From Thiotrichales bacterium (GTDB taxonomy: Bacteria > Pseudomonadota > Gammaproteobacteria > HK1), in assembly GCA_026709935.1 (NCBI GenBank), contig JAPOSC010000050.1, forward strand, positions 19,855-83,854: a stretch of DNA of 64,000 nucleotides, in the 5' to 3' direction. A model generated the notes under the pieces. The model saw nothing but the letters and a program-made list of their open reading frames with translations, did no database searches and was not told the origin of the DNA. Below are positions 24,471 through 33,474 of this stretch, one piece after another. The position numbers and the translations under genes were made by a program. Within the stretch, counting starts at the first letter, position 1. The number at the start of each line of letters is the position of its first letter.

Positions 24471-25457
24471 TCAGGATCGCCGCAGGCGCCGCCAGGTCGT
24501 CAAGAGCCGGCCGTAGAGCCCGTCTCCGGCCAGTAGCACGATGGCGATGAAGATCAGGCCCATCACGAACTGCCAGTAGCTCGCGAGGTCGGCGGGCAGC
24601 CCGATCGCCTCCCAGAAGGCGCGGTGGGACAGCTCGTGGCGGAGCAGCACCATCACCACCGCGCCGAGCGCGGCGCCGACGAGGCTGCCCATGCCGCCGA
24701 TGATGACCATGATCAGCACCTCGCCGGACACGGTCCAGAACCCGAGGTCCGGGGAGACGAAGCCGCTGTGCTGCGCGATGAGCGAGCCCGCAAATCCGCC
24801 GATGGCGCCGGCGAGCACGAAGGCGGCGAGCTTGTAGCGCGGAACGGGGCAGCCGAGCGCGCGCACCCGGCTCTCGTTGCGGTGGATAGCGACGAGCATC
24901 GCCCCGAATGGCGAACCCACCACCGTGCGGAGCAACGCCCAGACTCCGAACGCTGCGATCAGCGTCAGGGCGGAGAACACCTGCGGGTCGGTCGCGTCGA
25001 GGCCGATCATCGAGAGGTCGGGGCGCGGAATACCCGCCATGCCATCGTCCTTGCCGAACTCGCTCGCCTTGAAGAAGTAGGCGTAGACCATCTGGCCGAG
25101 CGCGAGGGTGATCATGATGAAGAACACGCCGCTCACCCGGATCACGAACACCCCGGCGACGGCCGCGAGCGCCGCGGCGCACCCCACCGCGGCGACGGTG
25201 GCGGCGGATACCGGCCAGCCGAAGAACACCGTACACGCGGCGGTGGCGTAGGCGCCGGCGGCGAAGAACGCGGCGTGCCCGAGCGAGACGAGGCCGGCGT
25301 AGCCGACGAGCAGATCCAGGCTCATCGCGAGAATCGCGTAGATGGCGATTTCGGCCAGCACCTCGTGGCGGAAGAAGTCTCCGCCGTACCACGCGACGCC
25401 GGCCGCGATCACGAGCGCGGCGGCGACGGGCAGGTGCAGCGGGTCGCGGCCGATCAT
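24471..25457 (-). CDS. livM: Branched-chain amino acid-type ABC transporter permease LivM
   Basis: 328 residues from the ATG at 25457. The frame is open far upstream, but that stretch is repeat DNA with no membrane character. There are about eight membrane segments. The family motifs are YAGLVSLGHAAFFAAGAYAT near residue 50 and FAGSLIAQHSGFVSPDLGFW near 225, with GGMGSLVGAALGA behind. With LivH it forms the membrane channel of the importer. No clear ribosome site is seen at this start, so a slightly earlier GTG is possible. Confidence 0.9.
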   Translation of the reverse strand: MIGRDPLHLPVAAALVIAAGVAWYGGDFFRHEVLAEIAIYAILAMSLDLLVGYAGLVSLGHAAFFAAGAYATAACTVFFGWPVSAATVAAVGCAAALAAVAGVFVIRVSGVFFIMITLALGQMVYAYFFKASEFGKDDGMAGIPRPDLSMIGLDATDPQVFSALTLIAAFGVWALLRTVVGSPFGAMLVAIHRNESRVRALGCPVPRYKLAAFVLAGAIGGFAGSLIAQHSGFVSPDLGFWTVSGEVLIMVIIGGMGSLVGAALGAVVMVLLRHELSHRAFWEAIGLPADLASYWQFVMGLIFIAIVLLAGDGLYGRLLTTWRRLRRS

Positions 25458-25580
25458 GGGATTCAGGGCGCCGAGCCCACCCCGCCGGAGCTGGAGCGAT
25501 CCACGGTGTGCAAGGGCGACGTTACTGACGCGGGTTCGGAATGCATGGCGGTCCGAGGGTCGCGAGATGGCTCCGGATCC

Positions 25581-25680
25581 AGCCATTCCCGCCAGACCGG
25601 AACCGGTTGCCGAAATCGCTCCGAATGGAAGCTCCGGAGGCTGAAATCTCGCTGGAGTCGCATGGGGTGCAGGTCTCTCG
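25581..25680. repeat. Member D of dispersed intergenic repeat family, between livH and livM
   Basis: Plus-strand 25581-25640 is the reverse complement of a unit sharing TTCGGAGCGATTTCG, GGTTCCG and GGCGGGAAT with 17741-17861 and 40192-40309. The next 40 bases (GAAATCTCGCTGGAGTCG to GGTCTCTCG) match 3852-3890. The two parts are therefore fused here, and together fill most of a 250-base gap inside an operon that would otherwise be tight. Confidence 0.55.
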
Positions 25681-25708
25681 GGCCGCCAGCAGGAATCGCT
25701 GCCCCGGA

Positions 25709-26587
25709 TCAGTGGGCCTGGCTGACCGGGAACAGTCCTTGGGGCCGCACGAGCAGGACTGCGGCCATCAGCGCGTAGATGGTGACCCGCGCGAGTTCCG
25801 GCGCCAGCACCTGCCCGTAGGTGTCGACCATGCCGATGACGAATGAGCCGACGACCGCGCCTTTCAGACTCCCCGGGCCGCCGACCACCACCACGATCAG
25901 GGTGAGGATCAGGATGGACATGTCCATGCCGGGGAAGATCGAGAACACGGGCGCCGACACCACGCCCGCGAGCCCGGCCAGCCAGCACCCGAGGCAGAAC
26001 ACGAGAAAGAACGCGCGCTCCACGTCGATCCCGAGCGCCGCGACCATCCTCCGATCATCCACTCCGGCGCGCACCACGGCTCCGAGTCGGGTGCGCTCCA
26101 GCCCGAAATGGAGCGCGATCAGCACCGTGACGCCGAGCGCGATGATGAACAGCCGGTAGGTGGGATAGATCTCTCCGAATACGGTCACGCTGCCGTCGAG
26201 CGCGGCCGGGATCGGGATGGTGTGGGGCAGCGCTCCCCAGACCATGCGCACCGCGTCGAAGCCGACGAAGATGAGACCGAAGGTGACCAGCACCTGCCGC
26301 ATCGGGCTCTGGCGCTGCATGTGTCTGAGCAGCACCGCGTAGAACACCGCGCCGATCAGCGCCACGCCGAGCGGGGCGAGGACGAGCGCGACCCAGTAGG
26401 AATCGAACCAGCGCACGCTGGACAGCGCGAGATACGCGCCCACCATGTAGAGCGTCCCGTGTGCGAGGTTGATGAAGTTCATCATCCCGAACACCACCGA
26501 CAGCCCGATCGAGAGCAGGAACAGCAGCATCGAGAGCTGCAACCCGTTCAGGGTCTGGACGATCAGGAAGCCGGGATCGAGCAGCAT
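25709..26587 (-). CDS. livH: Branched-chain amino acid-type ABC transporter permease LivH
   Basis: 292 residues, eight or so membrane segments. Family segments include LSIGLSVVFGMMNFINLAHG near residue 25, SPMRQVLVTFGLIF near 95 and VVVGGPGSLKGAVVGSFVIG near 240. ATG start 74 bases after the livK stop, with a strong hairpin in the gap. It is the second gene of livKHMGF. Confidence 0.93.
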   Translation of the reverse strand: MLLDPGFLIVQTLNGLQLSMLLFLLSIGLSVVFGMMNFINLAHGTLYMVGAYLALSSVRWFDSYWVALVLAPLGVALIGAVFYAVLLRHMQRQSPMRQVLVTFGLIFVGFDAVRMVWGALPHTIPIPAALDGSVTVFGEIYPTYRLFIIALGVTVLIALHFGLERTRLGAVVRAGVDDRRMVAALGIDVERAFFLVFCLGCWLAGLAGVVSAPVFSIFPGMDMSILILTLIVVVVGGPGSLKGAVVGSFVIGMVDTYGQVLAPELARVTIYALMAAVLLVRPQGLFPVSQAH

Positions 26588-26616
26588 GGTGCGACCGGGC
26601 CGGGTGTTCGGGCCGA

Positions 26617-26643
26617 GCCCCCCTCCCGTTGCGGGAGGGGGGC
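26617..26643 (-). terminator. Strong hairpin between livK and livH
   Basis: A 12-bp stem with a 3-base loop (GCCCCCCTCCCG ... CGGGAGGGGGGC). It lies 18 bases after the livK stop and 29 bases before the livH start. In operons where the binding protein comes first, such stems lower downstream expression and protect the binding-protein mRNA. The transcript would be only partly terminated, since the downstream genes are needed too. Confidence 0.6.
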
Positions 26644-26660
26644 CGGAAACGCGGAAGCGT

Positions 26661-27845
26661 TCAGAGCGTGCAGCCGTTCGGCGGGTCCTGCACGGCCGGG
26701 AAGGTATGCCTGATCGCCGCCGCGACCGAGTCGCCCCGGGCCTCGACCTGCGCCACGTAGATGTTCTGGATCACGTTGTTGGTCATCGGGTCGATCCGGA
26801 GCGGGCCGCGCGGCCCGGTGAATTCCACCGCGTGCATGGCCTTGACGATTGCGGCCTTGTCGTCGGTGTTGCCGCCGGTCGCCTCCAGGGCAGAGACGAT
26901 CAGGCGCGCGCTGTCATAGGCGGCGACGCCGAACTCCGAGCCGTCCCGCCCGTGCGCGGCGCGGAACTTCTCCTGCCACGCGTGGTTCTCCGGGGTGTCG
27001 ATGGACGGGTAGTAGTTGAGCGCCCCGAGCGTGCCCACCGCGTCGGCGCCCTGCTTCTTCACGTAGAGGGCGGAGTTGAGCCAGCCGGCGCCCGAGAGCT
27101 GCACCTCGTCCTTCATGCCGAAGGCGGCCCACTCCTTCGCGAACTTGATGGCCGGTCCGCCCGCGAAGAAGACGAACACCGTGTCCGGGTCGGCGGCCTT
27201 CACCTGCGCGAGGTACGGACCGAAGTCCTTCGTCTCGCCGAGCGGGGGATACGCTTCGCCGACGATCCGGCCTCCGGACGCTTCGAACCCTTCCCGGAAC
27301 GTGTCCATCATCTGGTGTCCGGCGGCGTAGTCGAACGCCATCAAGAACGCCGTCCCGTATCCCTCGCCGGCCATCCACGGCCCCATGTCGCGCACGATCT
27401 GAGCGTTGGAGAACGAGGTGCGGACGATCCAGGGGCTGCACCGCTCGCCGGTGATGTCGACATTGCCGGCGTTGGTGACGATCAGTGGCGTCTCCGAGCC
27501 GTGCACGTAGTCGCGCACCGCGGCCAGCACCCCCGACGAGATGATGCCGACCACGAGATCCACCTTGTCGCGCAGGATGAGCTTCTTCACCGCCGCCAGG
27601 CCGGCGTTCGGCTTCGACTCGGTATCCGCCTTCACCAGCGTGATCCCGCGGTCCGCGACCTCACGGCCGAAGTCGTCGAAGCCCATCTCGATCGCCGCAT
27701 CCTGATCCTTGCCCAGTCCGCCGAAGACGCCGGAGTAGGGCAGCAGCACTCCGATCTTGATGTCCGACTGCGCGTTCGCCGCTGCGGTCGTGCCTGCGAG
27801 CAACGCCGCGGCGAGCGCCGCGGCCATGATGCGTTTCCCGTTCAT
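26661..27845 (-). CDS. livK: Branched-chain amino acid-type ABC transporter substrate-binding protein LivK
   Basis: 394 residues from the ATG at 27845; the longer open frame upstream runs through tandem repeats and is not coding. A Sec signal peptide covers residues 1-25 (cleavage near ANAQ). The mature protein begins SDIKIGVLLPYSGVFGGLGK and contains VVGIISSGVLAAVRDYVHG, as in type I periplasmic receptors for branched-chain amino acids, amides or urea. First gene of livKHMGF. The specific ligand cannot be read off. Confidence 0.92.
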   Translation of the reverse strand: MNGKRIMAAALAAALLAGTTAAANAQSDIKIGVLLPYSGVFGGLGKDQDAAIEMGFDDFGREVADRGITLVKADTESKPNAGLAAVKKLILRDKVDLVVGIISSGVLAAVRDYVHGSETPLIVTNAGNVDITGERCSPWIVRTSFSNAQIVRDMGPWMAGEGYGTAFLMAFDYAAGHQMMDTFREGFEASGGRIVGEAYPPLGETKDFGPYLAQVKAADPDTVFVFFAGGPAIKFAKEWAAFGMKDEVQLSGAGWLNSALYVKKQGADAVGTLGALNYYPSIDTPENHAWQEKFRAAHGRDGSEFGVAAYDSARLIVSALEATGGNTDDKAAIVKAMHAVEFTGPRGPLRIDPMTNNVIQNIYVAQVEARGDSVAAAIRHTFPAVQDPPNGCTL

Positions 27846-27924
27846 GATCCCTGTCTCCCTCCGTTGCCGGCTCCGGGCCCGGCGGATGCCGGTGTGCCGA
27901 TTCGGCATTTTCGCTCGCACGACC

Positions 27925-28020
27925 GATGACGTGTCAAATGGATCCGGCACCGGGTCGATGGCGTGCCAAACGAGCCTGGCGCCCGGCCGATGGCGTGTCG
28001 AATGCACCCGGCGCCTGGCC
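27925..28020. repeat. Three exact-length 32-bp tandem repeats upstream of livK
   Basis: Units at 27925-27956, 27957-27988 and 27989-28020, of consensus GATGRCGTGYCRAAYG followed by a variable four to six bases and GGCRCCYGGYC. They differ from each other at about 5 to 8 positions. They lie between the divergent livK and TrpB2 genes, 80 to 175 bases upstream of the livK start. There are no spacers, so this is not a CRISPR array. Confidence 0.75.
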
Positions 28021-28290
28021 GTGCCTCGTTTTGAAACTCCGCCCGGTGTCTCCGGCCTGTATGCACGGGCTTTCCCGAGAGTTCAGGGATCGGAGTGAGA
28101 CGCTCCCCGGCGCTTTCCGGAATCGGCGGGTCGCGCGCGGCTCGGTCGATGTAATGTCGCGGTTGCGGATCGGCCGCCGCACCCGTCATCTGTTCCCGCG
28201 GACCGCGCCTGCGGGCGTACAGGCGCGCGTTGTGAAGTGGCGCCGGCTCGCTCAGAATCGAGCCCCCCGAACGATCAGGAAGCCACGACG

Positions 28291-29652
28291 ATGACCGACC
28301 CCACCAAGTACCTCCTCGACGAGGACGCCATTCCCTCCGCCTGGTACAACCTCCAGGCCGACCTGCCCAGCCCGCCGCCGGCGGTGCTGCATCCCGGCAC
28401 CCTGCAGCCGGTCGGCCCCGACGACCTCGCGCCGCTCTTCCCGATGGCGCTTATCGGGCAGGAGGTGTCCACGGAGCGCGAGATCGCGATCCCGGCGCCG
28501 GTGCGCGAGGCGTACCGGGCGTGGCGCCCGACGCCGCTCTATCGCGCCCGCCGGCTGGAACAGACACTCGGGACGCCCGCGCGCATCTACTACAAGTACG
28601 AAGGCGTGAGTCCCACCGGCAGCCACAAGCCGAACACCGCGGTCGCGCAGGCGTTCTACAACCGGGAGGAGGGAGTCACGCGCCTCGCTACCGAGACCGG
28701 GGCCGGGCAGTGGGGGTCGTCGCTCGCCTACGCGGCGGCGCTCTTCGGGCTGGAGGTCAAGGTGTACATGGTGCGGGTGAGCTTCGATCAGAAGCCGTAC
28801 CGCAAGGCGATGATGGAGACCTACGGCGCGACCTGCGTCGCGAGCCCGAGCGAGGAGACCAACGCGGGGCGCGGGGTGCTGGCGGAGCATCCGGACAGCA
28901 CCGGAAGCCTCGGTATCGCCATCAGTGAGGCGGTGGAGGACGCGGCCACGCGCGAGGACACGAAGTACTCGCTCGGCAGCGTGCTCAACCACGTGCTGAT
29001 GCACCAGAGCGTGATCGGGCAGGAGGCGCTGGCGCAGTTCGAGCTGGCCGACGACTACCCGGACGTGGTCGTCGGATGCACCGGCGGCGGAAGCAACTTT
29101 GCGGGCATCGCGTTCCCGTTCATCGGCGCGAAGCTGCGCGGTGGTCGTGACCTGCGGGTGGTGGCGGTGGAGCCGGCGGCGTGTCCGTCCCTCACCCGGG
29201 GGAAGTACGCCTACGACTTCGGGGACACCGCGAAGATGACGCCGCTGGTGAAGATGCACACCCTCGGCTCGGCCTTCGTGCCGTCCGGGTTCCACGCCGG
29301 GGGGCTGCGGTATCACGGGATGGCGCCGCTGGTGAGCCACTGCGTGGCGCTCGACCTCGTCGAGCCGACCGCCTACACCCAGGCTGAATGCTTCGCCGCG
29401 GGGGTGGAGTTCGCCCGCGCCGAGAGCATCATTCCCGCCCCCGAGGCCACCCACGCGGTGAAGGGCGCGATGGTCGAGGCCCTGCGGTGCAAGGAGGAGG
29501 GCACGAGCCGCGCCATCCTCTTCAACCTCTGCGGGCACGGCCACTTCGACATGCAGGCGTACACCGACTACTTCGCCGGCAAGCTCGCGACCGACCGGTA
29601 CGACGAGAGCGAGGTGGCGATGGCGCTTGCGGGGCTGCCGTCGGTGGCGTGA
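28291..29652 (+). CDS. Tryptophan synthase beta-like protein TrpB2
   Basis: 453 residues from the ATG at 28291, which has AGGAAG upstream; an ATG-less extension upstream is not used. The PLP lysine is K113 in [10 protein letters not shown]. The phosphate-binding loop [11 protein letters not shown] and an [12 protein letters not shown] region follow. It belongs to the TrpB2 group, longer than TrpB1 (about 400), which makes tryptophan from indole and serine without a TrpA partner, or acts on related substrates. No trpA gene is present near it, consistent with TrpB2. It stands alone between the liv operon and a NYN-domain gene. Confidence 0.9.
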   Translation: MTDPTKYLLDEDAIPSAWYNLQADLPSPPPAVLHPGTLQPVGPDDLAPLFPMALIGQEVSTEREIAIPAPVREAYRAWRPTPLYRARRLEQTLGTPARIYYKYEGVSPTGSHKPNTAVAQAFYNREEGVTRLATETGAGQWGSSLAYAAALFGLEVKVYMVRVSFDQKPYRKAMMETYGATCVASPSEETNAGRGVLAEHPDSTGSLGIAISEAVEDAATREDTKYSLGSVLNHVLMHQSVIGQEALAQFELADDYPDVVVGCTGGGSNFAGIAFPFIGAKLRGGRDLRVVAVEPAACPSLTRGKYAYDFGDTAKMTPLVKMHTLGSAFVPSGFHAGGLRYHGMAPLVSHCVALDLVEPTAYTQAECFAAGVEFARAESIIPAPEATHAVKGAMVEALRCKEEGTSRAILFNLCGHGHFDMQAYTDYFAGKLATDRYDESEVAMALAGLPSVA

Positions 29653-29764
29653 GGAGAGCGAGCCGGGTGATCGAACCGGATCTCGATACTGTTGCACGAC
29701 GGATACAGGCGAAAAAATAGTCGTTCATGTTCGAAGGAGCAGGCTCGGACGGAGGTATTGGTGT

Positions 29765-30379
29765 ATGGAAAAAGTTTTCATCTACTGGGACAACTCCAAT
29801 ATTTTCATCAGTGCCCAGGAAGTTGCCATCGAGCGGGAGGGGATGACCGCTCGTCATCGGGTGCGGGTTCACTTCCGGAATTTGCTGGAGCTGGCTCACG
29901 CGGGACGGGAGATCGAGCACGCAATCGCGGTTGGCTCGATCCCCCCCGAATTGCGGCATGTATGGAATCGTCTCGAAAACGAAGGGGTTAACGTTCTGTT
30001 GCTGGAGCGCGGTGCGATGCAGGGTCGGGAGCAGGGCGTGGACCAGGCACTACAGACGGCGATGCTGCGCGATGCGTTCGATTACAACGGAAATCCGGGA
30101 ATCGCGGTGCTGCTCACCGGCGACGGGAGCGGCTTTGCCGATGGAGTTGGTTTTCATGCAGATCTCGAACGCATGCACAAACGAGGATGGCGAATCGAGG
30201 TGCTGTCGTGGCGGCATAGCTGCAACCGCCGGATGCGTGAATGGGCGGACCAAAACGGCAAGTTCATTGCGCTGGACGACTTCTACGACAGCATTACGTT
30301 TCTGGAGCCGCCGGCGCCGGGACAACCGATTGCCGACCCGCGCCATCCGATTCCGGTCGATCTGGACAGCCGTCCGTAA
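29765..30379 (+). CDS. NYN domain protein (PIN-like RNase)
   Basis: 204 residues from the ATG at 29765, with GGAGG 8 bases upstream. The acidic metal site is visible as YWDNSNIF (D9), GVDQAL (D93) and LLTGDGSGFADGVGF (D120, D126), in the order expected for NYN/LabA-like nucleases that cut RNA. A short proline-rich tail follows the fold. Its GC content is visibly lower than the neighbours and the gene stands alone, which could mean recent arrival. Targets are unknown. Confidence 0.85.
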   Translation: MEKVFIYWDNSNIFISAQEVAIEREGMTARHRVRVHFRNLLELAHAGREIEHAIAVGSIPPELRHVWNRLENEGVNVLLLERGAMQGREQGVDQALQTAMLRDAFDYNGNPGIAVLLTGDGSGFADGVGFHADLERMHKRGWRIEVLSWRHSCNRRMREWADQNGKFIALDDFYDSITFLEPPAPGQPIADPRHPIPVDLDSRP

Positions 30380-30563
30380 CGGTCCTGCACATCCCGACCG
30401 GACGGCCGCAGTGGCGTCGGCACCGGGAAGTTTCGCCGCAGTGCGGTATCGGGGCCGCTCCGTGCGCAGCTATGACTTCGCGTGTCAGCCGGACTCTACG
30501 AACCCATTTGTCGCCGGACAGCTATGGAACCCGATGCCGGTATACATCACCGTCCGGCACGTT

Positions 30564-31715
30564 TCAGCCCACCACGAGGTCGAGGCTCGATCGACTGAGG
30601 CCCTCGCATCCGTCGGTGGTGACCAGCACCGAGTGGCCGAGGGTCATGGCGCGGCCGGTGTCGGAGTTCATCACGATCATGTGCAGGAAGAACACGTTGC
30701 CGGCCCGCATCGGCAGAGGGTTCCCCTCGTGGAACATGGGCGGGTCGGCCCAGATCGGGTTGTAGACCGCGCCCATGCCGTAGCCGCAGGCGTGCAGGCG
30801 GTGTGCGCCGAGGCCCGCTGCGTCCAGCACCCGCGCGTGCGCGGCGAAGACATCCCCCATGGGCCGGGCCGGGCGGATCGCCTCCATGCAGGCATGGAGC
30901 GCATCGACGCAGGCGGCGTGCATGAAGACGTGCTCGGGATGGGCGCGTCCGGTGAGCAGGGTGCGCATCATCGCGGCGTGGTAGCGCCGATACGCGCCCG
31001 CGAACTCCAGGGTGAGCTGGTCCTCGGGGTCGAGGTGGCGACGGCCGCTGAAGTAGCGGCAGAGCAGCGCGCCCGGACCCGACCCGATGATGAACTCGTT
31101 GCCGGCATAGTCGCCGCCGCCGCGGAACACCGCCCCCTGCATGGCGGCGAGGATGTCGCCCTCGAAGGCGCCGGGGCGGGCGAGCCGGACCGCTTCGTCC
31201 CACGCATCGTCGGCGAGCGCCGCCGCGCGGCGGGCGTACTCGATCTCCCGCGGGCTCTTCACCGCGCGGAGTGCGTCGACCAGGGTCGAGGCATCGACGA
31301 GGGCGCAGCGTCCGGCGAGCTCCGCCTCCATCAGCCGCCAGTAGTGCGCCCTCAGCCCACAGGCATCGAGTTCCACCCCGAGCCTGGCGGCATCGAGCCC
31401 GAGATCGTCGAGCAGCGCCCGGAGGTCGCGGGCCGGGTTCATGCCCGCGGTGTCTTTCCAGATGCGGATGTCCTCGATGTTCGAGGTGTGGCGGGCCTGG
31501 CGGAGATCGGGGAGCCGGGTGAGCAGGGTCACCGCTCCGTCCGCGGTCACCACCAGGCACTGGAACAGGCTGAAGCCGAACGAATCGTAGCCGGTGAGCC
31601 AGTACATCGACTCCTGCTTGAAGCAGAGGAGCGCGTCGAGTCCAGCTTCGCGGATGGCGGCCGCGGCGCGCTCGCGGCGGCTGGTCATTTCCTCGGGGGT
31701 GAAGTGAACGGGCAT
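30564..31715 (-). CDS. M24/creatinase-fold protein with altered metal site
   Basis: 383 residues from the ATG at 31715, preceded by GAGGAGG. The pita-bread fold (aminopeptidase P / creatinase) is indicated by a creatinase N-domain (FKQESMYWLTGYDSFGFSLF) and the C-domain around EFIIGSGPGALLC. The ligands expected for two metals are mostly replaced: E237 in LEFAG for the first Asp, A248 in HAAMMRT for the second, H345 for the first Glu and G360 for the second, with only H308 left. It may therefore be creatinase-like and metal-free, or a hydrolase of the ectoine type, rather than a peptidase. A UbiD gene lies upstream on the same strand. Confidence 0.8.
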   Translation of the reverse strand: MPVHFTPEEMTSRRERAAAAIREAGLDALLCFKQESMYWLTGYDSFGFSLFQCLVVTADGAVTLLTRLPDLRQARHTSNIEDIRIWKDTAGMNPARDLRALLDDLGLDAARLGVELDACGLRAHYWRLMEAELAGRCALVDASTLVDALRAVKSPREIEYARRAAALADDAWDEAVRLARPGAFEGDILAAMQGAVFRGGGDYAGNEFIIGSGPGALLCRYFSGRRHLDPEDQLTLEFAGAYRRYHAAMMRTLLTGRAHPEHVFMHAACVDALHACMEAIRPARPMGDVFAAHARVLDAAGLGAHRLHACGYGMGAVYNPIWADPPMFHEGNPLPMRAGNVFFLHMIVMNSDTGRAMTLGHSVLVTTDGCEGLSRSSLDLVVG

Positions 31716-31854
31716 GGTATGTCCCTCCTCGTGAGACACGACCGCCTGCCGGCCATGCCGACTGCGCATCCGTGACTGGCGCCGTTCAGGTCCGGCGCCT
31801 TCGTGTTCGCACCGGGCCAGGACGTGTCGGGGCTGCGTCGCGCGGTGCCCCCTC

Positions 31855-33252
31855 TCAGCCCGTACCTCCCGCGTCGGCGCGAATCGTCGGGATGTCGATG
31901 TCGTGTCCGGCGAGGTCCACGCCGTCATATGCCGCGCGGTCGTACTCCGGGGTGGGCGGAAACGGGCGGCAGGCGTCGAACCCCACCTTGGCGCCGAGGT
32001 AGTCGGGAAAGCTGGGGTTCAGCCCGTGCCCGAACACGTTGTCGATGCGCACGATACCGTGGGTCGGATCGAAGCGGGTGGCCATCGCCCACTCCACGTC
32101 CTTCGCATCGCGGATGTCGACATCGTCGTCGACCACGGTGACCATCTTGAGCGGCGGGAACGCGGCGAAGGCGGCGAGGATCGCCTGCTTGGACCAGCCG
32201 GCGCGCGTTTGCCGGATGGAGACGATGGCGTGGTAGAAGCCGCATCCTCCGTGGCTGAAGTAGACGTTGCACACCCCCGGTACCTGGCGCTGGAGCATGC
32301 CGAGGACGTTCGCTTCGCCGAGCAACCCCACCGAGTTCCAGACCTCCACCCCCGAGAGGATGGTCTGGAAGACGGGGTCCGGCCGGATGTGCATCGCCCG
32401 TACGTGGACCACGGGGCGGGGCGCGCGGCGCGCGTAGTAGCCGGTGACCTCCGCGAACGGACCCTCCTCGCCGAGCTCCCCGGGCACCATCTCGCATTCG
32501 AACGCGTACATCGCGTTGGCGACCACATGCACCGGCAGCGTCTTGCCCTCGACGAGCTCGAGCGGGGCTTCGTGAAAGACGCTGGCGATGCCGAGTTCGT
32601 CGGTGTCTGCGGGGGCGGCTTCCGCCGGCGTCGCGGCCGCGAAGTGCAGCCCGGGTCCGACCCCGCAGTTGAGCGAAAACGCGAGCGTCTCGCCGCGCTC
32701 CCGGGCCTTGTCGAGGTAGAGCTCCAGGTGCCGTCCGGCGTCGATGTTGACGTGCAGGGTCTGCGCGTCGACCACCATGAAGCGCTGGATGGAGGCGTTG
32801 CGCACTCCGGTTTCGGGGTCGCGGGCAATGACGACGGCGGCGTCGAAATACGGGCCGCCGTCCTGTAGTGCGTGCACCGGGGCCGGAATGCGCCGCAGGT
32901 CCACTTTCGCGGACTGCCCCTCGTAGATCGGCCCGTGCTCGACCATCACCGGCGGGACGGGCTGCGCCTGCCAGGCCTTGATGCACCCGGAGACGTACTG
33001 GGGGAGGGCGGGCTCGTCGCGCCGCATCAGCGCCGCGAGCAGCTCTCGCGACCAGTAGAGGCCGGTCAGTACCGGCGCGTCGTGCCCCTTGACGTTCTCG
33101 AAGAGCACCGCGCGGGGGCCGCCCTCGAAGCGGGCCGCGATCGCCGCGAGCTCCAGGTGGGGGTCCACTTCCGAACGCACCCTGATCAGGCGGCCGGTCG
33201 CGTCGAGATCCTCGACGATGGTCGCGAAATCGCTCAGCCGGTTTCCCGCCAT
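31855..33252 (-). CDS. UbiD-family prenyl-FMN-dependent decarboxylase
   Basis: 465 residues from the ATG at 33252, which has a GGAGG site 7 bases away. UbiD enzymes remove or add carboxyl groups on aromatic or unsaturated acids. The conserved glutamates that act with prenyl-FMN stand in EGPFAEVTGYY near residue 265. Other family blocks are PYFDAAVVIARDPETGVRN and the C-terminal NPSFPDYLGAKVGFDACRPF. The cofactor would come from UbiX at 3185-3781. Its role in ubiquinone synthesis versus a private catabolic pathway cannot be settled, since no other ubi gene is near; the M24-like gene downstream argues for catabolism. Confidence 0.88.
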   Translation of the reverse strand: MAGNRLSDFATIVEDLDATGRLIRVRSEVDPHLELAAIAARFEGGPRAVLFENVKGHDAPVLTGLYWSRELLAALMRRDEPALPQYVSGCIKAWQAQPVPPVMVEHGPIYEGQSAKVDLRRIPAPVHALQDGGPYFDAAVVIARDPETGVRNASIQRFMVVDAQTLHVNIDAGRHLELYLDKARERGETLAFSLNCGVGPGLHFAAATPAEAAPADTDELGIASVFHEAPLELVEGKTLPVHVVANAMYAFECEMVPGELGEEGPFAEVTGYYARRAPRPVVHVRAMHIRPDPVFQTILSGVEVWNSVGLLGEANVLGMLQRQVPGVCNVYFSHGGCGFYHAIVSIRQTRAGWSKQAILAAFAAFPPLKMVTVVDDDVDIRDAKDVEWAMATRFDPTHGIVRIDNVFGHGLNPSFPDYLGAKVGFDACRPFPPTPEYDRAAYDGVDLAGHDIDIPTIRADAGGTG

Positions 33253-33474
33253 GTCGTTGCCTCCGCCGTGGTCGGACGCAGTGTAGCAGGCAGGCTCCCC
33301 GTGCATCGGCGTGCATCGGTGCGACGCAGGCTCTGACATACTCGCCGCCATGGCCGGGATCACGGGAGAGCGGTGGATGTCCGGGGGCCGGAGGCGATGG
33401 GATTGCCGCCCGGGCCGGGATAGCGGTTATCGCCGGCTCGACCGGCCGGACCTGACCGAGTTCGAGCGCCACAT

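Noticed and set aside
27925..28020. CRISPR array
   Set aside because: The 32-bp units are directly adjacent with no unique spacers, and no cas gene is in the window.
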